A DNA stretch of 64,000 bases from Marinobacterium iners (GTDB lineage Bacteria > Pseudomonadota > Gammaproteobacteria > Pseudomonadales > Balneatricaceae), in contig NZ_CP022297.1 of NCBI RefSeq assembly GCF_017310015.1, positions 3,534,001 to 3,598,000 of the forward strand, read 5' to 3'. Under the pieces are notes generated by a model. It saw only the letters and a list, made by a program, of their open reading frames with translations. It was not told the DNA's origin and made no database searches. The translations under genes were made by a program, and so were the position numbers. Position 1 is the stretch's first letter; each line of letters opens with the position of its first letter. Shown here piece by piece: positions 13,601 through 21,163 of the stretch.

Positions 13601-16600
13601 ATCGTCGTCCAGGTCGTTGAAGACAATCTGGGTATCGACTGTTGCACCCGCCTGAATGATCACGGTGCGATCGGTCGTCATGGCGCCCGGTGCGATCTCG
13701 CTCGGCGCATTCGTGATGTCAAAGATGGTGACATCTACAGTGGAGGAGAGATCCTGCAGCAGGGTTTCAAGATTCTGGCCGTTGTAGTACTCAACCAGAC
13801 GGTCCATGACATACAAGTCTGTTACGCCATAACCAGAAGAATCCAGCTTGGTATCCGGTGTAGCTGTATCCAATACTTCGAAGCCCAACACCAGGGTCGA
13901 GGTTGCACCTGTGCCATTTACTTCACGTCCATCGGCCTGAGCCTGGCTGGACAGGGTGACCATCTGGCCGTCGGCAAGCTCCAGCGTGAAGCCTGCCAAG
14001 TTGTCATCCACACCGAACAACACATCTTCAGCAAAGGTGATGGTGCCATTGGTGGCGGATACCATGGAAAGATCCAGGCCGCCTTCGAGGTCTGCCTGGG
14101 TCACATCCGTGATATGGACTGCGCCCGCACCGGTGATGGTGCCCGCACCCTGAAGCTGCTGGAACTGAGCGGCTGTCAGCTCCAGAGTAGTACCGGCCGG
14201 CACTACCAGACTGCCAACACCGGTCAGATCTGTGGCGGCATCCAGTTTAACGGTGGCGTTGTTGTCCAGGATGGTTACGGTTGCTAGTTCGATGCCGTTG
14301 GTAGCGGTGCTGGCATCAAACGGGTTTGTACCCAGCGCTACCAGATTCAGCGTGGCGGATTCGCCCAAATTGGCCGTGGTGATAGCCTCAAGGCCACCCA
14401 TTGCCTGAACCTGCGCATGGCTCAGTGTCAGCTCAGACTGATCGGCCAGTACGATGGCATCCACATTGCTCAGTACGTCATCAGACAGGTCCAAGGCAGG
14501 CCCTGCCGTACCCTGGTCGTCATTAAAGGTATCAATGACGATGGTCGTCGTACCCGTAGCGCTGCCATTGATGGTGAACTGATCATCAGCATCGACCGTT
14601 GCAACGGTAGACAGACCGAAGGTCAGCGCGCCATCGCCGGTGTGGTTAACGGTGAGGCCGGTGACGTCTTCGTCATCGGTATCCAGATCGTTCAGTACCA
14701 CGCTCTGACCAGCCGCCACATTGACGCTCAGAACAGCGGTTTCATCGTCATTCGTACCTGCAACATCATCTCCGATGGCGTTGAAGCGGATCTTGCCGCC
14801 TACGGTAAAGTCAGCCGTGGCATTGATAATCACGTTGAGCAGGTTGTTTTCGGTATTGGTCACGCCATCAACCGTGTTCACTACCGATACGGTCGGGTCG
14901 ATATCGCCGCTGATATGGTTCGGCAGATCGCCCTCGGAGGTGATCACTAACGATTGCAGATGGTTATAAAGGCTGTCATTGACATTATCAGGGTCGTTCG
15001 GATCTTCGGGCACCACAGTGGTCAGGCGCAGGTTACCGTCAATACCGGCATCGCCCCGCAGGGTCAGATCCAGGACCGCTACTTCGCGGTCAACCTGATA
15101 GTCGTTGAATACGATCCAGTCATCGACTGTGACGCCGGTTTCGATCACGACACTGCGATAGGTCGCTTCCGCGAAAGCCAGCATGCTCGGGTCGTTGAAG
15201 ACAACAACGGTTACACCGCTGGCAAGGTTCTGGATCAGCTCAACATCGTGCTGCGACACCAGTGCGCTGAGCAGATGCAGCTCATCAACATCGTAGCCGG
15301 AACCGTCGATGGTATCGTTAATGGCATCCCAGCCAGAGGCGAACATGTAAACCAGTGTAGTGTTGCTGCCACCACTGACTGCAAGACCATCTGCCTGGGC
15401 ACGGGTGGCCAGGCCCAGCGTCTGGTCATCGCTCATCACCACAGAGAAGCCGTTCAGGTCCGTGGAAGTCAGCAGGCGGACATCTTCCGCCAGCGCCACA
15501 GAGCCAATCGCGCTATCGACACCCGCAAGGCTAAAGCCGGCATCAATATGGGCCTGGCTCAGTCCGGTGATGTTCAGCGTCGCGCCCTGCGCGATGCCGT
15601 CAATGGAGGCCAACGCCATGTACTGGTCGGCACTCATGGTCACTTCGGCGTCCGCTGGGATCAGCACCGTTGCGCCACTCAGGTCAGTGGCCGGGTCAAG
15701 TGTATAGGTACCGGAGGCCAGGGACACAGTGCCCAGAACCACATCGGTGCCCAGTGCATTCACGTCGATGAGCTGATCAGACAGCTCCACCACGTTGAGC
15801 ACTTCGTGGGCGTTGCCGGTACCAGCGACATTGCCATTGATCGCGGTCGGGGTTACATCCAGCACCTGGTCGGCGCTCAGCGTCAGTTCGCTGCCTTCGG
15901 TAATGGTAACAGCATCAATACCGCTCAGGGTTGCAGCGGAAAGATCAGTATCGGTGACTGTCAGTGTCAGCGAGCCCGCCGAGCCGTCGATAGTACTGCC
16001 CTCCGCTGCGACAAGACCATCCATTGCCACCTGGGCATCAGCGCCCGTGGTCAGGGTGAACGCCCCATCCATCGCTTCAAAGGTTGCACTGAAGAGACCT
16101 GTGACTGCACTGGCATCGATGCTGCTCAATGTTTCCGGCAGTACGCCTTCGATGGTCAGATCTTCAGTTGTGGTCAGGTTCAGCGTTTCAACGCTGTCAC
16201 CGTCCAGGCCGCTGATGATGGCGTCGCCATCGGCCACATTGATAGCGATCGTGGTGGCGTTATTGATTGTGATGCCATCCACTTTGATGGCACGCTCGCC
16301 GCCATCGGACGCGCCAGCCAGTTCAACACCCTGATTGTTGATTTCAACCTGTGCCGTGGCACCCGGGGTAAAGTAGGTGGCGTTAAACGCACCAATGCTG
16401 GAGAAATCAGGCGTGAGGTCTTCTTTCTCCACATCGCTCCAGTCTGCGGCACCATCACCTTCCAACAAGATGGTCACGCCACGTTTGATGCCACCAACCG
16501 TCAGGCTATCGCCACCGTTACCCTGCAGGCCAAGCACTTCCAGCCCTTCGGTATCGTTACAGACATAGAGAATATCGTCAGCGTTGGCATCGAGCTGAGT

Positions 16601-19600
16601 GACGACAAAGACGGCCACGCCTTCAGACTGGACGCCGTTGACCGGATCAGTACCGATCATATTGACGCCCGCTTCAGCGTTGGCTTCATCCATCACCACA
16701 TCCACACGCAGACCGGCAATTTCGCCCACCAGCGTAAAGCCTCCGGTCGCGGCGGCATTAAGTGTGGTTGCGGTCAGCGTCAGGTCTTCGGCCAGTCCAA
16801 GGCGGCCCTCCAGACCGGCTGCAGCCAGGGTGGTCAGCAGACTTTCAAGCCCGGCATCCACATGTACCTGCGTGGCGCCGGTGATGTTGATTTGTGCACC
16901 CTCACCACCATTAACAACAGGTGTATCAGCCAGTTGCAGTGCCTGATCGGCCGTCATGGTCAGCACAGAGCCTTCGCCCACAGTGAACTGATCCACCTCA
17001 CTCAGGTCCGCGGCACCATTCAGCGTCCACTCGCCTGCTTCAGATACCAGGTTTACGGTCAGCTCGCTGTCCAGTGCACTGGAGTCGAACGGCTGATCAG
17101 CAATGATGACATTCAGAGTACCCTGACCAGTTACTGCTGCTTCACCGATCTGTTGCAGTAGCTCATTGCTGATCGTCAGCTCGGTCTGGCTGTCGGTGAG
17201 CATAATGGCGTCGAGGCCGGTAACAGCCACGCCAGACAGATCATTTTCACCGCTCAGCTGCAGGGTGAAATCACCGTCCACAGCAGAGGCGTTCAGCGTT
17301 TCCAGTTCGCCGACTGAAATGCGCCCCTTAACGGTCACATCATTGGCGGAAACAAAAATCAGCTCTCGAATCTCATCTGACTTGCCGTCGAGGAATTCAC
17401 CCGCGCCTGTGGCATTGTTGATCGATCCGATTACTGCATCAGCATCTTCAATGTTGAACGTGATGCTGCGCGCATTGGCAATGTTCAGCTCAGCCACGTT
17501 CAACGGGCGATTGGTCGCAACACCCTGGTTGTTGATATCGATTACGACTGGGGCCGCGTCGTAGGCATATTCGACATTGACTGTACCAATGTTGGAGAAT
17601 GCCGGATGACCCGCAGACTGCAGGTTGTTGAGAACCTTGCCGTCACCCTCCAACAAAAGCTTGACGCCCCAATGCACCTGCATAAGGTTCAGGGTTGCAT
17701 TGAAGTTACCCTGCAGACCCAGCGTATGCAGATCCTGAGTGTTGTCACTGAAATAGAAGGTAGCCTCTTCGTGATCACTGTAAGAGCTGTCATCATCATT
17801 GATATCGGTCACGATATAAGTCTGCACACCACTGGAGCGCAGGCCTCCGATTTCGCCAGCTTCACCCACAACAGCATTTTCGCCACTGATTTTGACATCG
17901 ATGCGAACATCGCGGTTTTCGTTACCATTACCCTTGATCTGTACTACATCCTGGAAATCGGCAAGGGTCATCCCAAGTACGTTGTGCTGGAAGCTTGCAA
18001 AGTCAACCGTATAACCACTGTCATGCAGATCGATGGCGGTCTCGAAGGTAATATCCTGACCACCGGTGATTTTGAGGGTTTTAGCCAGATGCTCAAACGT
18101 CCCGTTGTTGTTACCATCATAGATATCGGTAACAACCGGTACCAGATCAGAGTCGATGGTCAGCATCGCTGTTGATGGCTGCGGCGCCGGGCGGTCATAT
18201 CCACCGAGCACATACTGAATGGTAACATCGGTGCTGGCGTCGAAGTTGCCGGTCAAGGAGCCGCCATCTACCACTTGGTAATCTTCACCCGCATCGAACG
18301 GATCAAACGCTGTGCCAGCGCCTGTGATGACGACCTTACCGTTAAGCCCATCGCTGGAATCAATACCCTGCCACGCGACATGCTCATGCAGCTCCTGCGC
18401 GGTCAGCGTCAGCTCAGCCCCATTGCGCAGATCAAAATTCAGGCGCACGTTATCACTGAGCTGACTCATATCGAACAGCTCACTCAGCACAACGTCTTCC
18501 GTCACGATGATGTGCAGATTCTGGGTTTCACCAAATGACTCGCGGTAAACGCTGAATGCATCGGCACCCAGTGCAGACGCCTGATCAGCGGTCAGGGTGA
18601 GTTCACCTTTAAGCACAACATTGTTGATGCCTTCAAGGGAAGCTCGCGACAGGTCAGTATCGTTGGCAACCGTCAGGCGGATGTTTTCACCACTGATGGC
18701 GGACTCGTCCAGTGCCACAATACCAGCACTTTCGTTGCCCAGGGTCAGGCGGTCACTGCCACTGCCCAGATTGACATTCAGCAGCGCTTCGGTTTCAGCC
18801 GCAGCCAGCGTGACATTATCGTTACCGGCACCGCTGACCAGATTGATGGTCGCACCACTGGCAGTCAGGGTGTTGCCACCGTCGCCAAGCGTGATATCCA
18901 GAGTCTGTGCGCCCAGTACACTAACGCTGTTGGAGCCATCGCCCAGCTGCATGTTAACGGCCTGAGCGTTGTCGGCATTGACACTGTTATCGCCATTGCC
19001 AAGTGTCAGGGACAGATCGGTTACACCGTTTGCAACAACTTCGTTATCGCCGTCCAGCGCGGTGATCTCAACTTCCGCAGAGCCAGTGGTATCGATCTGA
19101 TTATCGCCAGCACCCGCCTCGATGCTCACCTCTTCACCTCCGGTGGAGGAGATCACATCGTGGCCTTCACCGCTGGTGATCACGACATTGGCTGAGCCGT
19201 CGGTGACAAAATGGTTAGCGCCATTGCCGCCGGCAATCGTAACGCGGTCGGCATTGGTGGCGGCGAATTCATCGCCCGCCTGACTGCCGTTAAAGACCAC
19301 GACAGGCTGGCCGTCGAAGGTCAAATCCACACCGCCACCGGCCTGGGTTGCATCGATGGTGGCCGGACGGGTATCGATGAAGGACTGGGCGATATTGCCC
19401 TCGATGGTCAGCGAGCCTTCGCCCGTGACGTTAAGAAAACGCAGCTGGCCGCCCAGATCAGCATCGTGGATCCAGTTTTCGGCGCCGAGTGCTTCCACAT
19501 TCAGCGTTGCGCTGTTGTGGGAAACCTTGAGATCAAAGTTTTCGTTGTGGGTATCGCCCAGGTTCAGTTGCAGATTCAGACCTTCGGGAGATATACCCTC

Positions 19601-21163
19601 ACCGTAGTGCACCGTCACTGCCTCGGTAAAGCTGCCCTCCAGGCTGAGAGCGGCGCCGTTGCGGACGCCCAGGACGAACAGGTCACCCAGATCGGTGCCG
19701 TTGTCATAGCCCTCTGTAATGACCAGCTGCTCGATATCCAGTACACGGGTCAGATCAATCACACTGGGGGTGTCGCTGCCGGCATCGGTGCGAACCGGGT
19801 CATTCGCATTGTCTGCGCCATAGATATTCGGCAGGTTCTGGATCTGAACCTGCTGTACGTTTTCAACCAGATTCGGACGGGCATAGGCGCCCTTCGCGTC
19901 AATTTCGAGGGTATTACGGCTGCCTTCACCACCATCTATGGTCGCATCATGCAGCAATTCCAGGCGGTCAACGAGAATACGGTTATCAACCGCTGCAGAG
20001 GTAACACCCTCCTGGTCAGTACCGCCGTTATTCTGTACGGTTGTCAGTACCAGCGGCACTTTACTGACACTGGTAATGCCATCAGCGGTGTAGGACTTGA
20101 GGTCGATCAGAACCGGATTTCCATTGGCATCCAATACCGGCTCACCTGACTGGTCACGCAGGATAATCTGGGGCCAGCTTTTCAGTTCAACCTCAAACAG
20201 GCGTGAATCGCCGTTTTCATCGAACAGCAGCTCTGAAATAAACTCAAACTCCTGCGCCCGCAGGTCAACGATATTGGTATTTTGAGTACCGTCAGCGAAG
20301 GTGACAACGAACTCGTAGCTTACAACTTCATCACCCGTCGGCTCAGCCCCTGCCTCTTCGCCTTCGGTGTCTGCGGCACCCTCAACAGGCTGCAGCGTGA
20401 TATCAACAATGTCGTTTGTGCTGTCTACGGCGGATTCCGGCACAACCGTCAAGCCGAGGTAGGATTCAACCAACGCAATCAGGTCTGCAACCGGGACCCC
20501 GGCTGACTCCCCTTCTGATTGGCCACTTTCACCCCAGTAAGTCACCCGCGTAATGATCGGATCAATCTCAGTCGTGATGGCGTCAGTGGTGGACTGATCG
20601 AAGTTTTCACGAACAGTAAACACTTCAGGAGTAGGAAGAGGCACTTCATCCGTTGCAATTGCATCAAGAACAAACTGAGTATCAACGTTATCGCCTTTGT
20701 CGACCTGCTTCAGCAATCCAACACCATCGAAAGCAAAAGGCATGGCATATTCAGCCGGCACGCCATTGCCCTGCGGATCGACGATATCGACCAGCTCCGA
20801 GGAAAATGCGAGTTTTGCATTGATGGTCGCAAGGTCATCATTCTGTGCACCGTTCACAATCGCAAACGCCAGATTGGTCAGGCTGTGTTCACTACTGGCC
20901 CAGAAGTCGATCTCTTCCTGCACTGCTGCACGGTTAAAGGCCGAGTAATAGATTTCAGCAATGACCTCCTGACGGGACTTATCACCGTAGAGGGCTTGAT
21001 TCTCGAGGTTTTCAGGGGCACCGAACGCAGCCGAGACGACTGTCCAGTCATTGTATTTTTCCAATTGCTCTACCCAGTAATGCAACCCTTCAGGGTCTGC
21101 AGGGCGCTGGTAGTAAGCAATGTACATTTGGTGAACCAGTTTCTCGGTCGCAGTCAGGTCCAT
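1..21163 (-). CDS. Giant RTX/beta-repeat surface protein A (C-terminus outside window)
   Basis: One reading frame stays open from an ATG at 21163 (AAGAGG about 9 nt upstream) to the left edge: at least 7,054 codons without a stop. There is no signal peptide. Residues 1 to about 170 read as DUF4214 (MDLTATEKLVHQMYIAYYQR at the start). Residues about 205-560 form a block shared with giant protein B (TYWG, NNGG, HYGEG and LEIDAKG motifs). The remainder is thousands of residues of beta-strand repeats with a recurring L-T-[LM]-[TS]-A-x-Q motif. Calcium-binding RTX nonapeptides (GGxGxDxxx) cluster near nucleotides 5440-5620, 4800-4960, 1830-1930, 1250-1330, 930-1000 and 1-330. This composition fits a type I-secreted S-layer or giant adhesin protein. 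That role is inference; the RTX and DUF4214 matches are seen directly. Long plus-strand ORFs over this gene are shadows. Confidence 0.9.
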   Translation of the reverse strand, partial: MDLTATEKLVHQMYIAYYQRPADPEGLHYWVEQLEKYNDWTVVSAAFGAPENLENQALYGDKSRQEVIAEIYYSAFNRAAVQEEIDFWASSEHSLTNLAFAIVNGAQNDDLATINAKLAFSSELVDIVDPQGNGVPAEYAMPFAFDGVGLLKQVDKGDNVDTQFVLDAIATDEVPLPTPEVFTVRENFDQSTTDAITTEIDPIITRVTYWGESGQSEGESAGVPVADLIALVESYLGLTVVPESAVDSTNDIVDITLQPVEGAADTEGEEAGAEPTGDEVVSYEFVVTFADGTQNTNIVDLRAQEFEFISELLFDENGDSRLFEVELKSWPQIILRDQSGEPVLDANGNPVLIDLKSYTADGITSVSKVPLVLTTVQNNGGTDQEGVTSAAVDNRILVDRLELLHDATIDGGEGSRNTLEIDAKGAYARPNLVENVQQVQIQNLPNIYGADNANDPVRTDAGSDTPSVIDLTRVLDIEQLVITEGYDNGTDLGDLFVLGVRNGAALSLEGSFTEAVTVHYGEGISPEGLNLQLNLGDTHNENFDLKVSHNSATLNVEALGAENWIHDADLGGQLRFLNVTGEGSLTIEGNIAQSFIDTRPATIDATQAGGGVDLTFDGQPVVVFNGSQAGDEFAATNADRVTIAGGNGANHFVTDGSANVVITSGEGHDVISSTGGEEVSIEAGAGDNQIDTTGSAEVEITALDGDNEVVANGVTDLSLTLGNGDNSVNADNAQAVNMQLGDGSNSVSVLGAQTLDITLGDGGNTLTASGATINLVSGAGNDNVTLAAAETEALLNVNLGSGSDRLTLGNESAGIVALDESAISGENIRLTVANDTDLSRASLEGINNVVLKGELTLTADQASALGADAFSVYRESFGETQNLHIIVTEDVVLSELFDMSQLSDNVRLNFDLRNGAELTLTAQELHEHVAWQGIDSSDGLNGKVVITGAGTAFDPFDAGEDYQVVDGGSLTGNFDASTDVTIQYVLGGYDRPAPQPSTAMLTIDSDLVPVVTDIYDGNNNGTFEHLAKTLKITGGQDITFETAIDLHDSGYTVDFASFQHNVLGMTLADFQDVVQIKGNGNENRDVRIDVKISGENAVVGEAGEIGGLRSSGVQTYIVTDINDDDSSYSDHEEATFYFSDNTQDLHTLGLQGNFNATLNLMQVHWGVKLLLEGDGKVLNNLQSAGHPAFSNIGTVNVEYAYDAAPVVIDINNQGVATNRPLNVAELNIANARSITFNIEDADAVIGSINNATGAGEFLDGKSDEIRELIFVSANDVTVKGRISVGELETLNASAVDGDFTLQLSGENDLSGVAVTGLDAIMLTDSQTELTISNELLQQIGEAAVTGQGTLNVIIADQPFDSSALDSELTVNLVSEAGEWTLNGAADLSEVDQFTVGEGSVLTMTADQALQLADTPVVNGGEGAQINITGATQVHVDAGLESLLTTLAAAGLEGRLGLAEDLTLTATTLNAAATGGFTLVGEIAGLRVDVVMDEANAEAGVNMIGTDPVNGVQSEGVAVFVVTQLDANADDILYVCNDTEGLEVLGLQGNGGDSLTVGGIKRGVTILLEGDGAADWSDVEKEDLTPDFSSIGAFNATYFTPGATAQVEINNQGVELAGASDGGERAIKVDGITINNATTIAINVADGDAIISGLDGDSVETLNLTTTEDLTIEGVLPETLSSIDASAVTGLFSATFEAMDGAFTLTTGADAQVAMDGLVAAEGSTIDGSAGSLTLTVTDTDLSAATLSGIDAVTITEGSELTLSADQVLDVTPTAINGNVAGTGNAHEVLNVVELSDQLIDVNALGTDVVLGTVSLASGTYTLDPATDLSGATVLIPADAEVTMSADQYMALASIDGIAQGATLNITGLSQAHIDAGFSLAGVDSAIGSVALAEDVRLLTSTDLNGFSVVMSDDQTLGLATRAQADGLAVSGGSNTTLVYMFASGWDAINDTIDGSGYDVDELHLLSALVSQHDVELIQNLASGVTVVVFNDPSMLAFAEATYRSVVIETGVTVDDWIVFNDYQVDREVAVLDLTLRGDAGIDGNLRLTTVVPEDPNDPDNVNDSLYNHLQSLVITSEGDLPNHISGDIDPTVSVVNTVDGVTNTENNLLNVIINATADFTVGGKIRFNAIGDDVAGTNDDETAVLSVNVAAGQSVVLNDLDTDDEDVTGLTVNHTGDGALTFGLSTVATVDADDQFTINGSATGTTTIVIDTFNDDQGTAGPALDLSDDVLSNVDAIVLADQSELTLSHAQVQAMGGLEAITTANLGESATLNLVALGTNPFDASTATNGIELATVTILDNNATVKLDAATDLTGVGSLVVPAGTTLELTAAQFQQLQGAGTITGAGAVHITDVTQADLEGGLDLSMVSATNGTITFAEDVLFGVDDNLAGFTLELADGQMVTLSSQAQADGREVNGTGATSTLVLGFEVLDTATPDTKLDSSGYGVTDLYVMDRLVEYYNGQNLETLLQDLSSTVDVTIFDITNAPSEIAPGAMTTDRTVIIQAGATVDTQIVFNDLDDDVEVSTLDLTLKGGSTIDGSLDLSTVTPAPGTVTLNYFQTLTIRSEGDSPNRIVDAIHANGSTAGYAENNLRDVNIVASQDLTIGEIEFSSLQDNRTAELNVSVEGGATVTIGDLDTDDDDIDALTVNHTGDGDLTVGLSTVATVDASDLITINGSATGETTLVIDTYDEATGTAGAPFDLTDDVLVHVDAIVLTDGSELTLTMAQLNGIGGLQNLTVENSGDNASVNILGLDNQPFDASEATAGIDIVDVTIGGSGNAVTLAATTDLTGIDRLIVPEGKTLSLTAEQFQQLAGSGTIVGQSGTGFTINITGLTQADVDLAGGFDITGIAADNITLTLAEDVNLDDASMLGDLSKLEVYLAANQDLGLANAAQADGLNVAGPDDSTVVFMFDDVSKGYVDYIDASGYNIDTLKALNTFVDGRNIEQILQDLDNDIILSLYHSPEDLGFVSATHRILVVEPGVTVPDFIVVNDLDGSQEVRTLAITLQGGAEIDGNLHLSTVEADSGLIARYFLTLSILSTGTAANTETGNTYNLINGDITAQAGPDAGTIENNLRDVVIIAEQDMVVSGDIVFSSVDAAKYPSATLTVTGTSDITVQQLDLSDDELTTFTINHQGTGTLTATGASPALFDGDADGAYSTDTTGNLETLNIKGTGDIVLGNDEGGWGITASGLSTINAATHTGDLNLGEIRDIDSSDFTFTSGTGETYLKLAGDALNAGAEDSGWTFDFASAASGAGAAANSVIELGDMTWTSGALNIDLGANTQLLISADTDLSDLELVLNGSGTPADNQIVVADGVTLTLTAAQLDAIADAGLMIVGENGADSTGVVNIVDLGTDEYNLTAVQSELVGTATLAENDVTLDALTDLGEFSITLDALSGDNDDLSGQTIRFQTDAQAAREIIVNSPDGDSDNVNSSNVVWLFETADSPTLPIDTSGYADNLGRLWINPDLAGSGSIEDLYTTLPGSIVRVEFSSITELDILLLSSEVHRVVEFVAFTDLSATGVQFSDSDIGEHVKTLDLNLGGEVDLGNIVLGNQTDSTYDADAIQFETLTINSHRALHTDNPLASEQFINDNDGVDESGEHEQPANLNVIGDIGVDQSGPLTVEFDLLNVVLDTGTLSAVGDGSEGAGADLQVGTITFDSEHADSVATLTVRGENNTTVASLDTSDPEIITLVIVNEGPGTLTAPGASPAAAVDNATLATVSNTETLHIEATGDVVLGTEGDLTKPGVASDELSLIDVDGSGNVDLGVIAQVDAQAFTLDATGNTGTVTAFLGDDDSTYNLSLGAGGVWLFDNSGAVGELNVTLDDSITLNAGELTLNNVTLSISGAIDFTAAPVDLTLIDTVIDVPAGSSLTISAADADGLTITGDGVVIVPDLEVEPGADLSGILTTDGDTGLLEVTVDTATGDVELTGHLGKAEVSVIGGGTFDITGGQLDSAAFDHDDDLLTANEVVMATFILTGSETLVMTADQADGRSVTDSGSGTTNVEDLGQVADAADSDIDLSGINTGNVNIAVDSDVTLNRNADLGTTDAARIITIGAGATLESAGSVIDGHYIEGDNGTLLVDDENDATTGTDTPISANLSNVTAEFITFVFDSEVTTSITFPVLTGDPAAFDLDNTTYLQTVTMTAVQASGQTITGAAGGSEGQVIVTDLGEEQTILAGIDAGRMTAYVPENATLAASTNLGDFDVVLQDTSDTAVALTLTAAQANGRTIIDSTDNGEVAVTALEATPSADLSQIETAIESATVNVEGNVTFTGNLGSNMAVNVTDSDTGTANSLTIDAAASMVSGSTVFNLNSDGVGLILDADDGHLLTVNDNADDTSVTVNGIDGDLFDLSDIAADTLTAYVVGDVTLDPESDFGAFEVVLNTSGTLDTLTLTVDQLLDTGVEDFSGTVDGSGDPDWLYVTNYRGEDIQSQNLGIDVEIRQLTVVDDDGDGVVTVDSNANLSRVQEIVIPAGVTLNMTADQFEQLQGNTGGITVSGAGTLNITNFDNDNNAIDLSTVDAVAGVISLDSSATSVVLKDTAILDADSTAFSFVYTADGQALVLSSETQADGRGVNGGTFDNTILALGFTSADDDAIIEAGGFNVENVWLVSEFLYNEYSLSNLPANIEEILPNLPGNAGNGDPLVVTLKPASELLDGFGDPDAIDTADRVVVVSDNHDVDASVVFNDLTAREISSLTLTLEGDSTITGNLALPQIKDPLQTLETTGKLPALFKSLVINSVDVTGTATGPNEIRGSIFADDGTDGLESTAETFELTVASMIVLGNDESIAFDGAFIALDDGDTEADIAAKLAAATYDNWVAEDMGSGVVRFTYKIPGDFTENTSNDLNLVLPTVEQPAPATGDIANINVSSGLTSGDFTLETSDTNPSFAGAHVAEENNLYNITINAEHDLIISGELELSYVTRSNTLKDETVEGTITINGDADVTIGSVNTDDVHITGVTLNHTGTGTVNAPGTSPGAALGNTETLTINTMGAVNLGTVGDADKPGVAGAELSVININTDGTSNGTVNLGVIADIDSTEGFTLTAAAGNVTATLGADELTTGTWSFLGTDDNIALTISGTTFTGGNLVLDNVVLTLGSDVDMSALTSVSGLDQVVIPDGYTLTLTAEQASGAVISGAGTLEIIGDLPAGYDFSQLTVENQDYSGVTNGGEALVLDLSAHTGIDFTIIGSDFDDIITTADGNDTIYGGFGNDTLDGGAGADTIYGGEDNDTIVYDESDLEVDGGSGSDTLTAADWDNSLDGTTGVIIDLTDTTDAFTSFENVIGSAYNDFVFGDATVESIETGAGFDIISMGEYLDANVVINGGAGQDVLAFEYNIGTSAADLLNQVSGVETLILSAANTGDVNITVGNDTLVAANETLVINAGSLTGQQRLVFDGRAETDGDFDITGGAGNDIIIGGNQPNSDVITGGAGDDILTGAAGNDTFNVDQGSDTITDLSESDILVVSPAASATAYVTGDWTATAATENNGTGPVELILGQVDPLTGTVTDADAYEDSGFTIDLGNVTNGTSGFNLTTSGPNLNFTLIGSAFDDTLTVGTSATLDESGSFGDFAVTLAEGVQLTLSYDQLTETGLGNFQGTGPATTEETLVVTGYNGEAFDSTGLGSQVLISELRLAAEGTALQPTIITIDPTVDLSKVQQIVIPEHVTLNMTAAQYQSLVGPATKVSGSGTLNITEMTSYESDINLGLVDAGVTAGSITLAATETDVLFASNAVLNTAGGSGGSFSIDFSADGQNVALSAEYLADGRVVNGGTFTDTTLTLGFTNADDITDNDANIDAGGFDVENIWILNEYLYNEFGLTNQPANFEAILESLRDQASNGETLVVTVKDAIEVLEGGNVDPDALNTTDRFVVIDENVTLDASAAFDDVTVAGEVSTLSLTLEGNSVITGNLQLPQSNDPLAMYTADGKLPGLFKALVINSVDVTGTATAPNEIRGDIFADNGTDGVNSESRAETFALRIGGSGFTSPIDANQSIAFDGALIALSAGDTAADVAAKLANASYDNWTATVDGDGDVIFTFKIAGDYTGSAPVIVSNDPAPDAHEINLSADLTLGEFVFEPGKAVTGIHNANENNLYNITINADHDLVISGELELSYLTRSNALKDETVAATITINGDADVTIGSVNSDDEHISGVTLIHNGTGTITAPGTSPGAALGNTETLTINTMGTVVLGTAGDDDKPGVAGADLSVININTDGVSNGTVNLGVIALIDSDDFTLNAGAGAVIATLGVDTGSNGGDTPDGPVLMNGGTWTFNGTNDNIQLTINDEAIFTSGTLVLDNVELTIEGDVDFSNITVVGLGNLYDIPAGQSLTLTAAQADGLTVTGEGTLKVVGDELDAHDFSNLQVKHIDFSGLDTAESGDVTLNLSAHNGIDFVVTGSDFADTITTADGDDTIYGGFGDDVIDGGAGADIIYGGEDDDTIIYDPNDLVVDADGPNAIDGEDSFGGSSDTLDASGFGEGVTFNFDASMFQNFENFIGTDFDDVVTAGVNEANGIFTGAGNDIIEMGVQLTSADTIDGGDGSDELRFTDNNSDTNDLDGVTNIERITLGDAVTSIVTVDTLVAAGETLVVDGAALAGGHSLTFDGSAETNGQFELIGGAGDDVLTGGALNDVLTGNGGNDTFNVESGTDTITDLSGADVLVVDTGATAEATVTADFTATNATRNDGTANLSVEDDVDVDLSNATGSSGFTVDASGNTAASTLIGSAQADVLTGGEGDDILTGNNGNDTFNITAGTDTVTDLSDSDVLVVSEDATVNATVTDDYVATAETQNDGTANLLVDDGVYVDLSAVTNGSEGFRIGAIGSLASVLVGSAFDDTFSYDVGDGVGAGTGAKIASDTVDGGDGTDTLVAWSGINGGNITLVDSDFTNVSNMEVLELSAGGTANVTLNTNASTAFADGIDVSNQIVDGALVVNGTGASVAITATGGNADDSLTGGSAADTLTGGAGNDQIDGGEGADTINAGEGDDTVHYDADDLSVDGGDGIDTLTAINAVSAVTIDLSDTTDAFVNFENLVGSSYGDTLTGDAGANDIWGEDGDD
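11480..15760 (-). repeat. Three tandem ~1.46-kb beta-repeat modules in gene A
   Basis: Three modules of about 480 residues follow one another. Each has an LTLTAxQFQQL-type segment, a short ITGLTQADV or similar segment, an AQADG segment, and then a D-x-SGY-x-V/I-x-x-L motif. The last motif is found near nucleotides 15300 (DGSGYDVDELHLL), 13830 (DSSGYGVTDLYVM) and 12390 (DASGYNIDTLKAL). The same modules occur in giant gene B. Unit boundaries are approximate. Confidence 0.7.

Noticed and set aside
846..20149. Long plus-strand reading frames over giant gene A, for example 1376-3007 (543 codons) and 14954-17161 (735 codons)
   Set aside because: They are antisense to a single uninterrupted 7,054-codon frame with clear domains, lack RBSs and have protein composition without recognisable domains; low stop frequency follows from the biased codons of the real gene.
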